Shown in pieces: positions 1-8,020 of a stretch of DNA of 64,000 nt. Both the position numbers and the translations under genes were made by a program. Within the stretch, counting starts at the first letter, position 1. Each line of letters starts with the position of its first letter. Source of the DNA: Streptomyces hokutonensis (GTDB lineage: Bacteria > Actinomycetota > Actinomycetes > Streptomycetales > Streptomycetaceae); assembly GCF_000376565.1 (NCBI RefSeq), contig NZ_BARG01000006.1:62001-126000 (forward strand). Direction: 5' to 3'. The notes under the pieces were generated by a model that saw only the letters and a list, made by a program, of their open reading frames with translations, did no database searches and had not been told where the DNA came from.

Positions 1-1
1 G

Positions 2-1444
2 GGCGGTGGCCTCCTCGGCACCGCCCTGGCGACCGGTACCGCACGCGCCGACGCGACGATCGCGGTCAACCCGGCGACGAAGTACGGCACCTGGGAGGGC
101 TGGGGCACCTCGCTCGCCTGGTGGGCGAACGTCTTCGGCGCCCGCGACGACTTCGCCGACATCTTCTTCACCACCAAGTCGACGACGTACAACGGCACTT
201 CGCTCCCCGGCCTGGGCCTGAACATCGCCCGCTACAACCTCGGCGCGTGCAGCTGGAACTCGGTGAGCGGCGAGTCGATGGTCGCCTCCGCCAACATCCC
301 CGCGTTCAAGCAGATCGAGGGCTACTGGCAGGACTGGAACAACGAGGACCCCACGTCCTCGGCCTGGAAGTGGACGGCGGACGCGACCCAGCGCGCGATG
401 CTGGTGAAGGCGACGGCACGAGGCGCGACCACCGAGCTCTTCGCCAACTCCCCCATGTGGTGGATGTGTCTGAACCACAACCCGTCCGGCGCCTCGGGCG
501 GCGGCAACAACCTCCAGTCCTGGAACTACCGCCAGCACGCCTCCCACTTGGCGGCCGTGGCCCTCTACGCGAAGAACAACTGGGGCGTGAACTTCGCGAC
601 GGTCGAGGCCTTCAACGAGCCCTCGTCGAGCTGGTGGACGGCGACCGGCACACAGGAGGGCTGCCACATGGACTCGACGGTCCAGGCAGCCGTACTCCCG
701 TACGTCCGCAGCGAGTTGGACGCGCGCGGCCTGACGAGCACGAAGATCTCGGCCTCCGACGAGACGAGCTACGACCTGGCACGCACAACCTGGAGCTCTT
801 TCTCCTCCACGACGAAGGGGTACGTCAACCGCGTCAACGTCCACGGCTACCAGGGCTCGGGCGGCCGTAGAGACCTGCTCTACACGGACGTGGTGACGAC
901 ATCGGGCAAGGCCCTCTGGAACTCCGAGACGGGCGACAGCGACTCCACCGGCCTCACCATGGCGAGCAACCTGCTCTACGACTTCCGCTGGCTGCACCCC
1001 ACGGCGTGGACGTACTGGCAGGTCATGGACCCGTCGTCCGGCTGGGCGATGATCGCGTACGACCAGAGCACGCTCACGGCCGGCGCGGTGCAGACGAAGT
1101 ACTACGTGATGGCCCAGTTCAGCCGCCACATCCGCCCCGGCATGACGATCCTCGACACGGGCGTGAGCTACGCGGCGGCGGGCTACGACGCGTCGGCGAA
1201 GCGCTTGGTGATCGTCGCGGCGAACACGGGCTCGTCCTCGACGACCCTGACCTTCGACCTCTCCAAGTTCACGACGGTGGCGGGCGGTACGAGCGGCCTG
1301 GTCCCGCGGTGGAACACGGTGACGGGCGGCGGGGGCGACCTGTACACCTCCCACTCGGACACGTACCTCAGCGGCAAGACGGTGAGCGCGACGTTCGCGG
1401 CCGGGGCGGTGCAGACGTTGCAGATCGACGGGGTGGTGATCTGA
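2..1444 (+). CDS. GH30-type secreted endo-beta-1,6-galactanase-like glycosidase (5' end cut by window)
   Basis: Extracellular polysaccharide hydrolase; the reading frame is open from base 2, so the start lies outside the window. The first visible residues look like the tail of a signal peptide (GTALATGTARADA). The mature part reads as a family 30 (beta/alpha)8 barrel: WEGWGTSLAWWA near the start, FNEPSSSWW carrying the probable acid/base Glu, and LWNSETG carrying the probable nucleophile Glu, followed by a C-terminal beta-sandwich region. The overall pattern resembles endo-beta-1,6-galactanases of actinobacteria. The substrate is inferred from family resemblance only. The stop codon touches the next gene, an MFS protein. 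Confidence 0.85.
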   Translation, partial: GGGLLGTALATGTARADATIAVNPATKYGTWEGWGTSLAWWANVFGARDDFADIFFTTKSTTYNGTSLPGLGLNIARYNLGACSWNSVSGESMVASANIPAFKQIEGYWQDWNNEDPTSSAWKWTADATQRAMLVKATARGATTELFANSPMWWMCLNHNPSGASGGGNNLQSWNYRQHASHLAAVALYAKNNWGVNFATVEAFNEPSSSWWTATGTQEGCHMDSTVQAAVLPYVRSELDARGLTSTKISASDETSYDLARTTWSSFSSTTKGYVNRVNVHGYQGSGGRRDLLYTDVVTTSGKALWNSETGDSDSTGLTMASNLLYDFRWLHPTAWTYWQVMDPSSGWAMIAYDQSTLTAGAVQTKYYVMAQFSRHIRPGMTILDTGVSYAAAGYDASAKRLVIVAANTGSSSTTLTFDLSKFTTVAGGTSGLVPRWNTVTGGGGDLYTSHSDTYLSGKTVSATFAAGAVQTLQIDGVVI

Positions 1445-2679
1445 CCGCGCAGCACGAACTCCGGCACGGCGGTGGCCAGTTGGGCCTGCTGGCGCTGGCG
1501 CTCGGCGGTTTCGGAATCGGTCTCACCGAGTTCGTGATCGCCGGGCTGCTGCCGCAGGTGAGCCGCAGCCTGAACGTGTCGACGGCCGCCGCGGGTTGGC
1601 TGATCTCCGGCTACGCGCTGACGGTAGCGGTGGGCGCGATAGGGGTGACGGCGGTAACGGCTGGCCTACCGCGCAAACCGGTCCTGGTAGGCCTGGTGGC
1701 CCTGTTCGTCGCGGGCAACCTGCTCTGCGCGATCGCCCCGAACTACCCGACCATGCTCCTGGGCCGCGTCGTCGCCGCCCTCTGCCACGGCACGTTCTTC
1801 GGCATCGGCTCACTCGTCGCCCGCCGCCTGGTCCCACCCGAACGGGCCTCCCGAGCGGTCGCGATGATGTTCGCCGGCCTGACGGTGGCGAACGTCCTGG
1901 GCGTCCCCTTCGGCGCCCTCGTCGGCGAACGGTGGGGCTGGCGGGCGACGTTCTGGGCGATCACGGGGACGGGGGCGGTGGCTCTGGCGGCGATCGCGGT
2001 ACTGGTGCCCGGCTGGGTGGGACGGGTGAGCGGGAGTGCAGGTCTGAGGGCGCAACTCCGCTCCTTCCGCTCGACCCAGGTATGGCTGACGCTGACGGCC
2101 ACGGCTCTCGGCTACGGGGGCATGTTCGGCGCGTTCAGCTACCTCGCGTACACGTTCACCGAGGTCACGGGCTTCTCGACGACGGACGTCGCGTGGCTCC
2201 TGGTGGTCTACGGCACGGGCCTGGTCGTAGGCAACATCGCGGGCGGCCGGGGCGCGGACCACAACAGGGACGCGACACTGATCGTCTCGTTGGTGGGGCT
2301 AGCGGCAACGCTGACGGCCTTCGGCCTGCTGGCGAGCAGTCGCCCGGCGTCGGTGATCCTGGTCTTCCTGCTGGGCGTGTTCGGGTTCGCGACGGTCCCC
2401 GGGATGATCACGCGCGTGACGGACGCGGCGGGCGGGGTGCCACTGGCGGCCAGCGCGAATGTCTCCGCGTCGAATGTGGGGAACGCGGTGGGGGCGTGGC
2501 TGGGGGGCTTGGTGATCAGTGCGGGGTGGGGGTATACGGGGCCGTTGTTCGTGGGGGCGGGGATTGTGGGGGTGGGGGTGGCGGTCATGGGCTGGGCGGC
2601 GTGGACGGCACGCGCGGCGGGGTCGGCAGGGGCCACGGCGTTGGCGTCGGCGGAGGATGCGGTGGTGCAGCGGTCGTAA
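1441..2679 (+). CDS. MFS drug-efflux transporter (DHA1, Cmx/CmrA-like)
   Basis: Inner-membrane proton-driven exporter of about 400 residues with twelve predicted membrane segments. The N-terminal motif GLTEFVIAGLLPQV and the following ISGYALTVAVGA are typical of the DHA1 drug:H+ antiporters that include chloramphenicol efflux proteins. The start is uncertain: no ATG or GTG lies near the first helix. A CTG at 1441 overlaps the glycosidase stop and gives a polar N-terminal tail, while a TTG at 1480 begins just before the first helix. The substrate cannot be told from sequence. Coupling to the upstream glycosidase is probably only transcriptional. Confidence 0.85.
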   Translation: MTAQHELRHGGGQLGLLALALGGFGIGLTEFVIAGLLPQVSRSLNVSTAAAGWLISGYALTVAVGAIGVTAVTAGLPRKPVLVGLVALFVAGNLLCAIAPNYPTMLLGRVVAALCHGTFFGIGSLVARRLVPPERASRAVAMMFAGLTVANVLGVPFGALVGERWGWRATFWAITGTGAVALAAIAVLVPGWVGRVSGSAGLRAQLRSFRSTQVWLTLTATALGYGGMFGAFSYLAYTFTEVTGFSTTDVAWLLVVYGTGLVVGNIAGGRGADHNRDATLIVSLVGLAATLTAFGLLASSRPASVILVFLLGVFGFATVPGMITRVTDAAGGVPLAASANVSASNVGNAVGAWLGGLVISAGWGYTGPLFVGAGIVGVGVAVMGWAAWTARAAGSAGATALASAEDAVVQRS

Positions 2680-2824
2680 ACCTGCTGGAGGCCCGGGAGC
2701 CACCCGGCGTTCCCGGCGGCCCGGCCTCCGCACGTCCGTCTCACACCTGCCCCACGTCTCTCTCACCGGCCGACCTGCGGATATCTCTGCCCTTGCCTCC
2801 ATCTGCGCCGGCATCGGCAGTACC

Positions 2825-3853
2825 GTGTCGTTCATGCGCCCCGACACGCCCGCCGAGAACGTCGACCACCCCGCCGAAGCGGCCCGCCTGGAGCGGACGG
2901 CCGCCCGCTACCCCGAGGACGCCGAGGCCCTGCTCCTCCAGGCCGCGGCCCACCTGGAACTGGCCGGCGACCGCCCCGCCGCCACCGCGCTCTACGACCG
3001 CCTGCTGTCGTCGCCGGACACCCTGGAAACCCCCCACCTGGTACGAGCCCTCAAGGCCTCGAACCTCTGGGAGTACGGCCACGAGGCCGAGGCCAGGGCG
3101 ATCATCGACGGCGTCCGCGCAGCGTCCCCACGCGATCCCGCCCCCTGGGTGATCGTCGCGGAGTCCCTTGAGTCCCACGACGAGTTGGAGGCGGCGCAGG
3201 AGACGTTCACGGAGGGGGTGAGTCTGTTGTTGACGGACGTACCCGAACCGCCGTACTCCACCCACCCGTTGCTGTTCGGCCGACACCGCGTACGGCGCAT
3301 GCTGGGCGTGTCCCACGACGAGTGGGACACGCTGGCGGATTCCTTGCATTCGTCGTCCGTCTCCTTGGACGAGCTGCATGACCCGAAGCGGGTGTGGTCG
3401 CTGGGGTCGGACAACCCGGCGGAGCTCGAGGCCGAGATCTCTCGGTTGCGGGCGGAGCTGGGGGCGTTCCGGGAGGCGTTGTCCCGGCCGTTCCCGGTTG
3501 CTGTACTGCACTGGCCCGAGGGGGAGTTGGCGGAACTGGTGGGGTCGTATGCCTCGCTGGCCGAGGAGTACCCCTCGCACGAGGAGCACCTGGCGACGAT
3601 AGAGGGGTCACTGCGCGAACTGGCGGCTTCGGGAACCCCGAACCTCGGGATCGTGACGGGGACGGTGCCTTCTTATGAGGCGTTCGCGGCGTCCGAGGGG
3701 GCTTCGCCGGGGGACGTTGACTTGCTGCCGCAGTATGCGACGACGTTGGCGGCGCGGGGGCGGGCTGTGGTGTGGCCTCCGCAGCGGGGGGCTTCTTGTT
3801 GGTGTGGGTCGGGTGACTCGTACGCGAGCTGTCATGGGGACCTGGGGGCCTGA
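2825..3853 (+). CDS. TPR-like protein with C-terminal SEC-C zinc motif
   Basis: Soluble protein of about 342 residues, starting at GTG 2825 (an ATG three codons on is an alternative). The N-terminal half is helical with TPR-like units (AARYPEDAEALLLQAAAHL and similar). The middle is acidic and partly coiled. The last residues carry CWCGSGDSYASCHG, a SEC-C motif that binds zinc as in SecA tails. This type is common in actinobacteria and has no firm function; a protein-binding adaptor role is likely. It forms the left edge of the defence island and shows normal Streptomyces codon use. Confidence 0.8.
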   Translation: MSFMRPDTPAENVDHPAEAARLERTAARYPEDAEALLLQAAAHLELAGDRPAATALYDRLLSSPDTLETPHLVRALKASNLWEYGHEAEARAIIDGVRAASPRDPAPWVIVAESLESHDELEAAQETFTEGVSLLLTDVPEPPYSTHPLLFGRHRVRRMLGVSHDEWDTLADSLHSSSVSLDELHDPKRVWSLGSDNPAELEAEISRLRAELGAFREALSRPFPVAVLHWPEGELAELVGSYASLAEEYPSHEEHLATIEGSLRELAASGTPNLGIVTGTVPSYEAFAASEGASPGDVDLLPQYATTLAARGRAVVWPPQRGASCWCGSGDSYASCHGDLGA

Positions 3854-3978
3854 CGGTTCTCCAACAGGCCACTACCCCGACGCAGATGGGCCGCCGTCGT
3901 CCGAATCGGGCCGCATGGACTCGGCAGTCGATCGATCGAACCGATCCATGATCGCGAGGCACCGCCACCTTGAGCACG

Positions 3979-4413
3979 ATGAAGCCGTCGTCTCCTGCCG
4001 TCTCAGCACGCATGAGCAGACAAGCCAGCAAGGACACGGCCGCCGAGCTCGCGGTCCGTCGGCTGCTGCACGCGGCCGGGCTGCGCTATCGCGTGGAGTA
4101 TCCGGTGCCGGGCATAGCCCGTCGCCGGATCGATGTGGCCTTCACCTCGGTCAAGGTGGCCGTCCTGATCGACGGGTGCTTCTGGCACGGCTGTCCCGAA
4201 CACGCGACGCAGCCCAAGTCGAACGCGGATTGGTGGCGGCAGAAGCTGGATCGCAACATGGCGCGTGACGCGGAGACCACTGAGCACCTCATCGCAGCTG
4301 GGTGGGAAGTCCTTCGGTTCTGGGAGCATGAAACGGCAGAGGGCGTGGCCGTGGCTGTCGCAGCGACGGTGAAACGGCGACGGGCCCAGCAGACACGGGG
4401 GACGAATCGATGA
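3979..4413 (+). CDS. vsr: Very short patch repair (Vsr) mismatch endonuclease
   Basis: Nicks DNA 5' of the T in T:G mismatches that arise by deamination of 5-methylcytosine, the usual companion of a Dcm-type methyltransferase. About 144 residues, normal for Vsr. Visible family features are the SRQASKDTAAE start of the fold, RRIDVAF with the metal-binding Asp, and VAVLIDGCFWHGCPEH, the zinc and active-site block. ATG 3979 is chosen; TTG 3970 and ATG 4012 are alternatives and no strong ribosome site decides. The TGA stop overlaps the ATG of a decayed cytosine methyltransferase (ATGA), showing the original vsr-methylase operon. Confidence 0.9.
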   Translation: MKPSSPAVSARMSRQASKDTAAELAVRRLLHAAGLRYRVEYPVPGIARRRIDVAFTSVKVAVLIDGCFWHGCPEHATQPKSNADWWRQKLDRNMARDAETTEHLIAAGWEVLRFWEHETAEGVAVAVAATVKRRRAQQTRGTNR

Positions 4414-4545
4414 GTGGGCTGACGTTTTTCGATCTGTGCTCGGGGGCCTTCTCGACGTCGACCTGCTGTCCGCAGGACTACCCAGGGTGACGTCCAACGC
4501 AACTGCCGTTCGGGCCGAGTCGGGCGAGGGGGAACAGCAGCTGAA
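4410..4545 (+). pseudogene. Remnant of a 5-cytosine DNA methyltransferase
   Basis: Directly after vsr, an ATG overlapping its stop begins MSGLTFFDLCSGA, the motif I (SAM-binding) start of a C5 methyltransferase. It then runs into a stop at 4488-4490. Another forward frame over the same stretch reads VDLLSAGLPRV, which resembles the Pro-Cys loop region (motif IV) of such enzymes. This looks like an internal deletion joining motif I to motif IV with a frameshift, followed by loss of the rest. That motif I is real is what I see; the motif IV match and the deletion model are inference. An intact methyltransferase of another type follows at 4903. Confidence 0.7.
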
Positions 4546-4713
4546 GAGGGGAGGCCGGAGGATGAACACCCACTCACTAGGAAACGAGACCGCCGGGTTC
4601 AACTTTCTTTGGGTACCGAACCGGGCAGCGAAGGCCTGGCCTGACTCTCATAGTCGACTAGATAGCCCCTGTTCCAGAGCTTCACCGAGGGCTGGGAGAT
4701 CACCCGAAAGCAA

Positions 4714-4735
4714 GAATTGCCGATATCGGCAGTTC
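4714..4735. promoter_or_regulatory. Palindrome, possible operator
   Basis: The 14 bases TGCCGATATCGGCA (4718-4731) are a perfect palindrome; flanking GAA and TTC extend it to 22 bases with one mismatched pair. It sits about 170 bases before the methyltransferase start. It could be an operator for a dimeric regulator or a methylation-controlled site. No known regulator motif is recognised. Confidence 0.45.
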
Positions 4736-4888
4736 GAATGCCCCTTTACGTCGCTGGTGGGCGAAACGTTCGACTGGATCATCATCCTTACGATTCGCCC
4801 CCGAACGAAGAATCTCCAGGCCAGAGAAGCGGTCAGGAAATTTCCAGCAACAGCAGTACAGTGGAGGTATAGACCACCTTCGGCCGGC

Positions 4889-4894
4889 TACACT
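4889..4894 (+). promoter_or_regulatory. Possible -10 box giving a leaderless methyltransferase mRNA
   Basis: TACACT ends eight bases before the ATG at 4903, which has no Shine-Dalgarno sequence in front of it. A start site about seven bases after the -10 box would place transcription at or next to the ATG, a common leaderless arrangement in Streptomyces. No convincing -35 box is seen. Confidence 0.4.
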
Positions 4895-4902
4895 GTCACC
4901 CC

Positions 4903-6138
4903 ATGACCCGAGCACCTCATCCACGCGCAAACCAGGACAATCCACCCGCCATTGTAGACCTGTTCGCAGGGCCGGGCGGCCTGGACATCGCGGCCGAGAT
5001 GCTCGGCGTGCCCAGTATCGGCGTGGAGTGGGAGACATCAACTCGAGCGACCCGCCGCGCAGCTGGCCTACGCACCGCCAAGATCCGCGACGTGGCAGAA
5101 CTGAACCCGCTGGACCCCGAGGTTCGCTCAGCCCGCGTCCTCACCGGAGGTCCGCCCTGCCAGACCTTCTCGGTGGCAGGTAACCGCGAAGGGCACGAAG
5201 CCCTTGGAGTAGTGAAGCGCTTGGCGCTACTCGTGGGACAGAGCGAGACCGTCGAGCAACTGGAGAGTGCTTGGGCGGTGGTGGAACGAGCAGCCGACGA
5301 ACTGGAATGGACCGACGAGCGCACTGGGCTCGTGCTCCAACCCTTGCGGTGGATTGTCGAGAAAAAGCTCAAGTCCAACCCCTACGAGGTCGTGGTGCTG
5401 GAGCAGGTCCCCACCGTTCTGCCTGTTTGGAAGAGATACTGCGAGATCCTTCAAGAGCTCGGCTACGACGCAGACTGCGACATTCTTCGCACCGAAGAAT
5501 ATGGGGTGCCACAGACACGCCGTCGTGCAGTATTGATCGCCCGCTACCATGGGAATAGTGAAGGCCAGGACGTTGAGTTCCCTGACGTGACTCATCAGCG
5601 CTATCGCAAGGGAATAGAACGCCTCCCTGCGGTGCCTGAATCCACAACACCAATCAGTACTCCGCAACAGAGCGGGCTCTTCGAAACACCGGACCACGTC
5701 GACGAGTCTAAGATTCAACCTTGGGTTTCCATGGGCGATGCGCTCGGTGACTCACGTTCGGGAGACTTCGTCGTCGTCTCCAATTACGGATCAGGCGGCG
5801 ACCCTAAAAGACGAGGACGCCGCACCTCCAACTCGCCGGCCGCGACCGTCACCGGCAAGGTCCGCCGCAACAAAGTGTTCGACCTCAAAGGCTTCGACGC
5901 GGACGGTGAGCCTGAACTGGGCGCAGAACAAGAGCGTTTCACATTCCGGGAGGCCGGGCTGCTGCAGACCTTCCCGGTGAACTACCCATGGCAGGGTACC
6001 GACATCGCACAGCAGATCGGCAACGCGATCCCGCCCCTCTTGGCCGTGCATGTCCTGAGCACAGCACTACAACTGGAGGAAGGCCGCAAGCAGCGAGCCA
6101 TCGAAGCATTCAAGACTTGGCGTCCTGGGCACTCGTAG
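4903..6138 (+). CDS. DNA (cytosine-5) methyltransferase of the defence locus (DrmMII-like role)
   Basis: Transfers a methyl group from SAM to C5 of cytosine, presumably marking host DNA as self. 411 residues with ordered motifs: I DLFAGPGGLD (about 18-27), IV GGPPCQTFSVAG with the catalytic Cys (about 82-93), VI as VVVLEQVP where the usual ENV is EQV (about 163), VIII QTRRRAVLIA (about 203), a target-recognition stretch, then IX/X REAGLLQTFP and QQIGNAIPP (about 350-372). The EQV variant is unusual but may be active. It converges on the leftward operon with an 11-base gap. DISARM class 2 uses a C5 methyltransferase, so it probably protects against this locus. The target sequence is unknown. 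Confidence 0.9.
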   Translation: MTRAPHPRANQDNPPAIVDLFAGPGGLDIAAEMLGVPSIGVEWETSTRATRRAAGLRTAKIRDVAELNPLDPEVRSARVLTGGPPCQTFSVAGNREGHEALGVVKRLALLVGQSETVEQLESAWAVVERAADELEWTDERTGLVLQPLRWIVEKKLKSNPYEVVVLEQVPTVLPVWKRYCEILQELGYDADCDILRTEEYGVPQTRRRAVLIARYHGNSEGQDVEFPDVTHQRYRKGIERLPAVPESTTPISTPQQSGLFETPDHVDESKIQPWVSMGDALGDSRSGDFVVVSNYGSGGDPKRRGRRTSNSPAATVTGKVRRNKVFDLKGFDADGEPELGAEQERFTFREAGLLQTFPVNYPWQGTDIAQQIGNAIPPLLAVHVLSTALQLEEGRKQRAIEAFKTWRPGHS

Positions 6139-6149
6139 GATGGGGGCGG

Positions 6150-7031
6150 TCAGTCGTCTTCCGCATCTTCCGTGGCCTCACCCTTTCCGCGCACCGGCGC
6201 GTCCGCGAAGAGCTCCGCAAAGTAGTCCGCCAAGCGCTCGATCGATTCCTCGAGGGCTCTTTCCTCTGCAGGTCCGACTGGAAGAGAGCGGTGGCGCATA
6301 ACGAGCCCCTCATCTCCTTCACCGATCCACCTCTGCACAGCATTTGCATCTCGCACCACGTCGGGCGCGATTACGTCGTACATCAGGGTCGCGCCTGCTG
6401 TGTTGACAGCCTTGCCCAGGGCGTTCGCATCACGACCCGTTCGTACGATCTCCCGCTTCAACAGCCGGACCAACGCCTGCGCTGTGGGGCGATGATCGAT
6501 GACGTCCAGCCTCAGCACTGTGTTGAGCATGTCCTGATTGCCGCAGGCCGTTTCAACGGGCTCATAGTCGGACCCGTTTCGGAACAGTTCGGCTGACCAC
6601 CAGAGCCGCGCAAAGGCCTGCTTATGGTATGGGCCTTTGAAATACCGGGGGTTGACAGTCTTCTTCTTCTCGGAAAGATGCCGCCAAACCACAAAATCGG
6701 GAGCGACGCCGAGTGCAAGGTAGTTCCACAGAGCGGGGTCCGCGGCCTCTGCCCGTGTCAGACGAAGGATCGAGTGCAGACGCGGGGCAAGCCAGGCATC
6801 CGCCTGCGTCGGTTTGTTGTCCTGGTAGGTGCGCATCGCGTCGTCAATCAGGTCCCGAATTGCACGAAGCCGCCACCGAGGGCTCTCGGGCAAAGGCTCA
6901 GCAGCCTGGTTGACGGCGATGGTGGGAACATCGTCCTTCCCAGACAACAACCCGTCCGTGATGAAGCGCACCGCATCCTCGTCGGCGAGCCGCGCCAAGT
7001 ACTCGGGCAGGTGGTAAGGACTGTCCGTCAT
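6150..7031 (-). CDS. Defence-operon protein, possibly DUF6339-like
   Basis: Third gene of the leftward operon; its ATG overlaps the preceding stop by ATGA. 293 residues, soluble, no signal peptide or membrane segment. Visible landmarks are MTDSPYHLPEYLARL, then WNYLALGVAPDFVVWRHL, YFKGPYHKQAFARLWWSAEL and an acidic C-terminal tail. The WNYLA...RLWW pattern reminds me of DUF6339 proteins found in defence neighbourhoods, but I am not certain. I see no nuclease, helicase or nucleotide-binding motif. The overlap with its neighbours argues for a stoichiometric partner of the sigma/ATPase fusion. Confidence 0.7.
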   Translation of the reverse strand: MTDSPYHLPEYLARLADEDAVRFITDGLLSGKDDVPTIAVNQAAEPLPESPRWRLRAIRDLIDDAMRTYQDNKPTQADAWLAPRLHSILRLTRAEAADPALWNYLALGVAPDFVVWRHLSEKKKTVNPRYFKGPYHKQAFARLWWSAELFRNGSDYEPVETACGNQDMLNTVLRLDVIDHRPTAQALVRLLKREIVRTGRDANALGKAVNTAGATLMYDVIAPDVVRDANAVQRWIGEGDEGLVMRHRSLPVGPAEERALEESIERLADYFAELFADAPVRGKGEATEDAEDD

Positions 7032-8020
7032 GCCTCGTCCTCGCGCTTGAGCTTGTCCAGGCCACGTGCCGTCTCCAAGAACACCCGCGGCACCTCGGCT
7101 CGTCGCATCGCTGCGTATTGGATACGCGGCTGCAGTTCGGTCCATCCCGTCACGCCGACACGGCGGCTGTGTACCTCGCACAAGGCATCTTCGAGAGTCC
7201 GTTCGGGCACGACATCGGGAAGCATCTCCCTGAGGACCTCGCCCTGCCAACCATGCGGGAACAGCGGGGTGCCGTCATCCTCGATCTCCAGGTCACCAAC
7301 AGCAGAGTGGAACACCGCGATCCATACATCAGCGGCCATCTGCGCCACCATAATCTCGTTGACCAGACCTTCAGGACCCCGCCCCTCGGCGCCAAGAATG
7401 TCCGTCATTCCCTCGAAGTCGGTATTGATGTGTACTGTCGGCAGAGCCCCCGCAGCGTTCACGATCCACGGAGCGTCGGTGAATTGCTGCAGCCACCTCG
7501 GCCCCTTGGCGAACCCGACCTCCTTGACATCGAAGGCCTGCTCGCGTGTCGGGGCGTCACTCCTCACGTCGACGATCCAGTCGTCAACCCCCTCCGCGAT
7601 GATCCGCCCCGGTACACCGTCGACTGTCGCAACCACTTGAACCATCATTGTGGCGCGATCGAAGAGGTCAGCTCGGAGCACCTGTAGTTCACCACGCCAT
7701 TCACGGCCGCCTTCCGACTCGGGGGCAAGCATCGATGTGACACGAGTGTTGGTCGCCCTGTCGGCCAACACCACCACCACAGCGACGTCGGACCATGGGC
7801 TGCCCCGCTCGGTGGCCTTCGAAGGGATCGTCGCCGAAACGGTCAGCGTCGCCGTTTCCCAGTTCTCTGTCTCCGCCAGGCCTAGCGCAACCACACGTTC
7901 GACCACGGACCGTGCGCGGGAGTCGAGTTGCTCGCGAGGCTGCTCGGGCGCCTTGACTCTCGCCGCATCAACTCGAAGGGAGACCGTGCCACGCAGGCGC
8001 GGGTACGGGAACACCTTCAT
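7028..8020 (-). CDS. Unrecognised protein of the defence operon
   Basis: Second gene of the leftward operon, 330 residues, with ATGA overlaps on both sides (start 8018-8020 within the stop of the sigma/ATPase gene; stop within the start of the next gene). I do not recognise the family. It begins MKVFPYPRLRGTVSLRVD, has a beta-rich first half (VSATIPSK, DVAVVVVLAD, MMVQVVATVDGVP) and a more helical second half (GLVNEIMVAQMAADVWIAVF), and no membrane segment. The layout suggests a beta-sandwich followed by a helical domain. Its partner genes imply a subunit of the ATPase complex. Function unknown. Confidence 0.75.
   Translation of the reverse strand: MKVFPYPRLRGTVSLRVDAARVKAPEQPREQLDSRARSVVERVVALGLAETENWETATLTVSATIPSKATERGSPWSDVAVVVVLADRATNTRVTSMLAPESEGGREWRGELQVLRADLFDRATMMVQVVATVDGVPGRIIAEGVDDWIVDVRSDAPTREQAFDVKEVGFAKGPRWLQQFTDAPWIVNAAGALPTVHINTDFEGMTDILGAEGRGPEGLVNEIMVAQMAADVWIAVFHSAVGDLEIEDDGTPLFPHGWQGEVLREMLPDVVPERTLEDALCEVHSRRVGVTGWTELQPRIQYAAMRRAEVPRVFLETARGLDKLKREDEA

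Larger units (their letters stand above)
4546..4902. other. AT-richer intergenic region before the intact methyltransferase
   Basis: About 350 bases with no supportable gene. It is visibly richer in A and T than the backbone and probably carries decayed methyltransferase sequence at its left end. It contains a near-perfect 22-base palindrome at 4714-4735 and a possible -10 box at 4889-4894 just before the next ATG. Confidence 0.6.

Noticed and set aside
4436..4906. A 156-codon forward frame after vsr
   Set aside because: No start or ribosome site and only its first part recalls a methyltransferase; treated as part of the decayed gene.
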